Shown here one piece after another: positions 7,612 to 13,000 of a stretch of 15,934 nt of DNA. Below the pieces are notes generated by a model. The model did no database searches. It had not been told where the DNA came from and saw only the letters and a program-made list of their open reading frames with translations. Made by a program: the position numbers and the translations under genes. The DNA lies in NCBI GenBank assembly GCA_947629735.1, contig CANREX010000162.1, positions 1 through 15,934 of the forward strand. The letters run 5' to 3'. The first letter of the stretch is position 1. Each line of letters begins with the position of its first letter. This stretch comes from an uncultured Clostridia bacterium (lineage in GTDB: Bacteria > Bacillota > Clostridia > Christensenellales > Borkfalkiaceae).

Positions 7612-9930
7612 TCAGTCTTCCACTTCAAACAATGTATCGGAGGTATATTCTTCGTCAATCAAAGCGCTTAAAATGGTTATTTCCTCGTTTGATATACCTT
7701 CGGGAACATTTGTCAAATATGCCGCTAATTTTACTTCAACGTTCAAAGTATCAAAGCGCACAACACCTTTAATCATTCTGCCCATAGTAGAAATATCGCC
7801 GCCGCCGTGATGTCCGTCACCGTCAAGGTCGCCCAATACAGACAAGTAAACAGTTTCTGAAAGTTTTCCGCCTACATAATACTTTATATACCAACCCGTT
7901 CCGACAGAGCAATCGTCAGGGTTGTCAATATCGGTTTCTCCATCGGTTTTATCTACCTTGTTCAAGTCCATAATAAGTGTTTTCGTACTATTATAAATTT
8001 GCAATTGTTTAGCCGTAGCCTCATCAAAATTTTCAAGGAATTCGTTAGGTGTTGTCATAGGTGAGATATTACCGATAACTACACGGTCAAAATCAAGATC
8101 ATCTACACCATGTGTCATCTCCTTCTGTGCGTATGAAAATCTTTGATTGCTTTCCTCTAATATAAACGCAGCTTTTAAAGTACCCTGACTTTCTTTTTGC
8201 GAATCAAAATGCAAAGGAACATAGCTTTCAAGCATTATTTTATATGTCTTTGTATTTTCTGCTTCCGCTTGAATTGTTATTGTATATTCGCCAGGCTTAA
8301 CTGCTGTCGCGGTTTTAGTGTTCGTCGAAGAATAGTTGCTGTCACCGTCTATATTTATCATTATTTTTGCTTTTGTCGATGTTGCGGTGATAGTAACCTT
8401 TGCTTGACCGTTTGATTCAGGGTCTACAACCTTGAAATAATAATCTAAATAATCTTTATCCTCAGGCTTAGCATCAATAGGGTCAAACTTTTTATCATTG
8501 CTCTGCCCTTTTACTTCAATATTATCTAACGTAGCGTCGGTATCTACCAAATGGAACGTCAAAGTATACTCTTTTTCAGAGGTAGTTATGCCTTTTTCTG
8601 CCGTAGCCTTAATTTTAAGGGTGTCGCCTTCCGCGGCAACTGTTACTGTAAACGCCGTTCCGGACTTCGCGGTATTGCCGCCGTCGGGGGTACAACCCGT
8701 AGGAGTAAGAGTTATATCGTCCTTTAAGTTATAACCCGTAGTCGTAAGGGTAAGTTGTACCTTTTTAGCGTCTGTGGGAACATTTACGGTTAAATTTGAC
8801 TCCGATGTACCGGCAGAAAAAGCATTTACAAGCTTAGCCTTTACCTTGCTGTCGCCCAAATCGGAATCTTCGGTAGTAGCGATAATTGATTCAAAGTCAG
8901 CCGCAACAGTTGATATATGTACCGTATATTCCTTTGGATCACCAGTTTCCGAAGTTACCTCGATTACCAAATCGCCCTCGCCATTTTCATCCAACAAATC
9001 TTCAAGTTGTACAGAAGTAGATTTGCCGCTCTCGGCTTCTTTTAATTCACCCTTCTTACCGACCTTTACAGTAGCCCCACTGTCTTCTGCGGTCTCAAAA
9101 TAAACATTGAGGTCTTTGCTGAGATCTTCTATCGTCAAATCGGTTTCAAACGAATCTTTTGCGGCAGAATCGTCCTTTCCTGCAAGCAAGTCAGTACCTT
9201 GCTCTTTGCCAACTTCGTCTTGGCTTACCTTTAAGGAAGAAAGATCATTTACGTCGCTGGGCTCTTTAATAGTAATAGTAGCGGGAGTTACATTAAGTCC
9301 ACTAACAGGCGTATCTCTTGTAGACTTAGGAGATCCCTGAGCAGAATAGCTGACATAACTCGAAGTTGTATTAGTCAAACCTATTTTAAACTCTGTTCCC
9401 AAACCAGCTTCTGCGGATATAGTAATATCAACTGTAAATGTTGCTGTCGTTAAGTTAAATGTATCCGCTTTACTCGCACCAAGCAACATATTGCCAAATT
9501 GTTTATAACCTGCTTCTGTATCGCCAGCTGCTTTGTTTGCAACGCTCGTATCAGTATAAATTACAGTACCTTTACTTGTCGTAAAATAATCAGGGTCTAA
9601 ATCTGGATCTGATTTAAAACTTGAAAATGTCAATTGTTTACACTTGGCATAATCATACTCAGTACCATTATCGGCAACAGGTCCAATATTCAGGTTGATT
9701 GTATTAAAATATTCTGAGGAGCTGGACCTGGTCGAGGTAACAATAATTTTCAAAGTAACTTTTGAGCCTGCAAAACATGACTTAGGGGCTTCAAACGTGA
9801 CCGTCGTTGTTGCCGCCTCTGCATCTGCCGAATCGGTATTGCGGATAAGCAACAACCCGCCCAAGACGGCAAACAGCATTGTTACGGCGAGAATTATCGC
9901 CATAGTAGTTTTGTTTAGTATCCTTTTCAT
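7612..9930 (-). CDS. Secreted protein: cohesin-like module, three cadherin-like modules, C-terminal dockerin-like domain
   Basis: The start is ATG at 9930 because AGGAGG-type sequence (9936-9943) stands five bases before it; an in-frame ATG at 9978 has no such site. The product has 772 residues. Residues 1-40 are a signal peptide (cut near ADAEAA). Residues 42-222 are the cohesin-like module. Modules at 228-343, 345-462 and 466-570 are cadherin-like beta-sandwiches that match, in order, residues 240-345, 346-465 and 467-563 of the stalk protein. Residues 575-690 are a conserved module shared with the giant protein upstream (DRVVIGNISPMTT, FLENFD, VGTGW). Residues 697-771 are a dockerin-type domain with one intact calcium loop, D701-x-D703-x-D705 to D712 (DLDGDGHHGGGD), and a degenerate second half (740-757). 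The protein is probably released and bound non-covalently to a cohesin-type partner. It has both putative partner modules, so it could bridge or polymerise. No enzyme domain was seen. Confidence 0.88.
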   Translation of the reverse strand: MKRILNKTTMAIILAVTMLFAVLGGLLLIRNTDSADAEAATTTVTFEAPKSCFAGSKVTLKIIVTSTRSSSSEYFNTINLNIGPVADNGTEYDYAKCKQLTFSSFKSDPDLDPDYFTTSKGTVIYTDTSVANKAAGDTEAGYKQFGNMLLGASKADTFNLTTATFTVDITISAEAGLGTEFKIGLTNTTSSYVSYSAQGSPKSTRDTPVSGLNVTPATITIKEPSDVNDLSSLKVSQDEVGKEQGTDLLAGKDDSAAKDSFETDLTIEDLSKDLNVYFETAEDSGATVKVGKKGELKEAESGKSTSVQLEDLLDENGEGDLVIEVTSETGDPKEYTVHISTVAADFESIIATTEDSDLGDSKVKAKLVNAFSAGTSESNLTVNVPTDAKKVQLTLTTTGYNLKDDITLTPTGCTPDGGNTAKSGTAFTVTVAAEGDTLKIKATAEKGITTSEKEYTLTFHLVDTDATLDNIEVKGQSNDKKFDPIDAKPEDKDYLDYYFKVVDPESNGQAKVTITATSTKAKIMINIDGDSNYSSTNTKTATAVKPGEYTITIQAEAENTKTYKIMLESYVPLHFDSQKESQGTLKAAFILEESNQRFSYAQKEMTHGVDDLDFDRVVIGNISPMTTPNEFLENFDEATAKQLQIYNSTKTLIMDLNKVDKTDGETDIDNPDDCSVGTGWYIKYYVGGKLSETVYLSVLGDLDGDGHHGGGDISTMGRMIKGVVRFDTLNVEVKLAAYLTNVPEGISNEEITILSALIDEEYTSDTLFEVED

Positions 9931-9935
9931 AAGCG

Positions 9936-9943
9936 TCCTCCTT
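9936..9943 (-). promoter_or_regulatory. Strong ribosome binding site that fixes the start of the 772-residue protein
   Basis: In minus sense the sequence is AAGGAGGA with five bases between it and the ATG at 9930. This is near-perfect complementarity to the 16S 3' end and decides between this ATG and the one 48 bases upstream. Confidence 0.85.
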
Positions 9944-10012
9944 ATCGAAATGCTTATATTTTTACATATATTTTCCAAGATAATTTTTGCAAATTATCCC
10001 GAATTTTCTTTA

Positions 10013-10041
10013 ATTGTACACCCTTTGCCGCATCTTGTCAA
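10013..10041 (-). promoter_or_regulatory. Sigma-A promoter for the 772-residue dockerin protein gene
   Basis: In minus sense there is TTGACA (10036-10041, full consensus), a 17-base spacer and TACAAT (10013-10018, one mismatch). Transcription would start near 10006 and give a leader of about 75 bases ending in a strong ribosome binding site. The -35 box sits entirely inside one arm of a perfect palindrome (10030-10064), so a protein bound to the palindrome, or folding of an upstream transcript, would interact with this promoter. Confidence 0.75.
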
Positions 10042-10064
10042 GATTGGATATCTTGACAAGATGC
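10030..10064. repeat. Perfect 14-base-arm palindrome between the giant gene and the dockerin gene
   Basis: GCATCTTGTCAAGA at 10030-10043 and its exact complement at 10051-10064 flank a seven-base loop. It begins 20 bases after the stop of the giant protein gene. It could terminate that transcript, although no T run follows in minus sense, or serve as an operator, since one arm contains the -35 box of the next gene. Because it is symmetric, both arms contain TTGACA on opposite strands. Confidence 0.75.
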
Positions 10065-10083
10065 GTTTATATGAGTTTAGATT

Positions 10084-13000
10084 TTAAAAGAGTTCGTCAA
10101 CGGTGAATTCTTCGTCAATCAGTGAAGAAACATAAGTTAAATCTTCGTTGGAAACACCGCCAAAATTACTAAGCAACATTGCTAAATAACATTCGGTATC
10201 AATTTCACTGATTAGACCTTTAATATATCTTCCAAGTACGGATACATCACCACCACCGTAATGTCCGTCGCCGTCAAGGTCGCCAAGAACGGAAACGTAT
10301 ACAACGTCCGCAGCATCCTCGTCGTCGCCGTAGAGCACTTTCCAACCTGTTCCTATCGCATGTTCGGAATCGGCCCAATATACGGAATCATATGTATCAT
10401 CGTCCGTTGCCCATTCGTTGCCTCGGTCATAGACCAAAACACCGAAGTTATTGTAAATACGAATCTTTCCAAGCTGTTCGGAATCGATATTTTCGAGGAA
10501 GTCCTGTATAGAGGTATTAGGAAGAATCCCCCCGAGAACAACACGTTCGAATTCCAAATCGTCCTTGCCGTGAACTAAACCTTTTGCCTCATACGTCGTA
10601 CGATAGTTAAGCATCATGCCGTATTCGCTCTGCTGCTCCAACAGCCAGAAGTCGTAAGTGGACGTCCCGCTGAGTTTCAGCGCCGTGCCGCCCTCTATCG
10701 TGAGCGTGCCGTGCGCGGCGTCGTCATACACTAACTCCGTCGTGTAGTTCGTGCTGTCATTGAACTTGTAACTGCTCTTTTCCGCGTCGATGAGCAGCGT
10801 GTACGTGCCGCGCTGTCCCACTTTTTCGTACTGCGTGCCGTCCGCCGCTTGGAATATCGGAATAAATTTCCCCTCGCTTACCGGGAACAACTCCGTCAGC
10901 CCCTTGCCGCTGTCCGCAGGCACTAAACCGTCTACTATACTCAGCGTGTACCAATCTTTTCCGCTTAAATCTACGTTCGCGCCCGTGTACTCTACTGTGA
11001 CGTTCTTGGTCGTCACCTTTATCTTTACCGTCGCTTTCGTGATGACAAAGGTTTGAGTGGCGTCTTCATCGTCTATGTAGTAGTTTTCGTACCCGCTGCC
11101 GCTCGTGTCGATGCCAAGCGTGACTTCGTACTCGCCTACGTCCGTCTTGCTGCCGCCGCTGATGCGAATGTTGATTGTGTCGTCGCCCAACGCGTTCGCC
11201 TTGACTGTCGGGCTCTGCGCCTCGCCGTTGTACGGCTTTTCAAGCACAAGCTCGCTGAACGTTAACCGCGCTTTCACGATCGAGAAGCTGACTTGCTTCT
11301 TGCCCGCGTTCTCGGGTTCGCCTTCCGCGCCCGTCGCCTCGATTATCGTGTAGTTCGGGTTGTCGAGCTGCGTCGCGTTCGCCCTGCCGTTGTTCGTGAC
11401 GTTACGCTGCTGTCCTGTTACTTTCGCCTTGACGACGTCGCCGTCAAACGTGCCGACCGCAGTCGCTTCCGGCGCTTGATCTTCGCCGTTGTATACGAGC
11501 TCCGTCTCGCCCCAGACGATGTATACGCCGTAAGGCTTGATTGTGAATTCGTGCGTGGGCTCTGCGCAGCCCTCTACCGTGTAGTTCGGGTTGTCTACGC
11601 TGAGCGCCGTAGCCGTGTGCTTTGTCGAGCCCGTCGTCGCGTCCTTCGCGCCTTGAACTATAACTTTGCAGGTATCAAGCTCGCCCGTAATCGCGTTGGT
11701 GACTACGTTCGTGACCACCGCTTGCGGCGCTTGCTCCTTGCCGTTGTAGGTGAAGTCGCTTGGCTGCCATTCGAGGACGACTACCAACGGCTTAATCTCG
11801 AAGGTGTGTTTAAGCTGATCTTCGGGTATGCCGTCTATCGTGTAGTTGGGGTTGGGCGAGCCCGTTACGGTCGCTACGCAGTCCGTGCCCGCATTCACCG
11901 CGCCGAGGACGTCGAGGTAGATATCTTCGTCGCCGCTCTCGGGGTTGGCTATCTTCGCCTTGGGCGCTTGATACGTGCCGTTGTAGGTGAATTCGCCGGG
12001 CTCCCACTCGATTTCAAGCGTCTTGGGAAGTACCGTTATCTCGATTTCCTTTTTGGTATCCTTGTATTTGTTGCTTTCGGTTACGGTGATGATGATTATC
12101 GCCTTGCCTACGCGCGTGCCCTTTATGGTTATCTTGTCGCCGGGCTTGGAAATGCTTCCGCTCTGCAACTTGACTTCGCCTTCGCAGTCCGCCTTGATCT
12201 CATAGCCGTAAGTTACGCCGTCCTGAGGATCTAAGTCGATCAACGTGAGGTCTACCGTCTCGCCGTAGACAACTTCGTGGTTGTCGAAATCGACTTGCGC
12301 TGCGGGCTTCTGGACTTCGATAAATCCGCTTGCCGTGCCGGGTTCGTAGTTGTTGCTTCCCGATACGGTCACAGTTACGTGTATCCAGCCGAGCTTAGTG
12401 CCCGTAATTTCGCCCGTGGTCGCGTTGAGTGTGCATTCGCCTATCAAAGTACCTACGTCGCTCGGAATAACGTCGTCCCACTCGAAGTAAACGCCGCTGA
12501 ACGTAACGTTGGTTTCGAGCTTTATCGTCGTTGTTACGAATTGAGTTATCTCTTTGGTGAGTATCTGTATAGAAGGAGTCGCCTTTTTGATCTCGAACTG
12601 AGGTCCTTGCGTCATTACGCCTTCAAGCGTGTAGTTCTTGTTCTCCGTGCCGTCCTCGTTGACAAGTTTCGTGGCGTACGCGGTGTTGTAAGTGCCCGCG
12701 TCAATCTGTCCGCCTTCAACGACCACGTTGCAGGTATCGCCGAGGATAAGACCTCTGCTGACAACCGCCGTGGGAGCGAACCTATCCTTGCCGTTATAGG
12801 TGAATTCCGTGTTCGACCAGCTGAGCTCGACCTTTATGGGAGTTATGGTGATTTCAAACTCCTCGGTGGTCTTGGCGTAGCTTGCGGTTGCCGCTACGGT
12901 GGCTGTTACCACTACGACGCCCGCGCCCGTCGCGACGAGGATATCGTCGCCCCTGATGTACGCGCTGCCCGATACGGCAGTTACGGTGTAGAGGACTTGG

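Noticed and set aside
9931..9978. Longer N-terminus for the 772-residue protein, from ATG at 9978
   Set aside because: No Shine-Dalgarno precedes it, while a near-perfect one precedes the ATG at 9930, which also begins a typical signal peptide.
10036..10064. Plus-strand promoter from the second TTGACA in the palindrome
   Set aside because: No good -10 box lies 16-18 bases downstream on the plus strand, and no plus-strand gene follows; the second copy is explained by symmetry.
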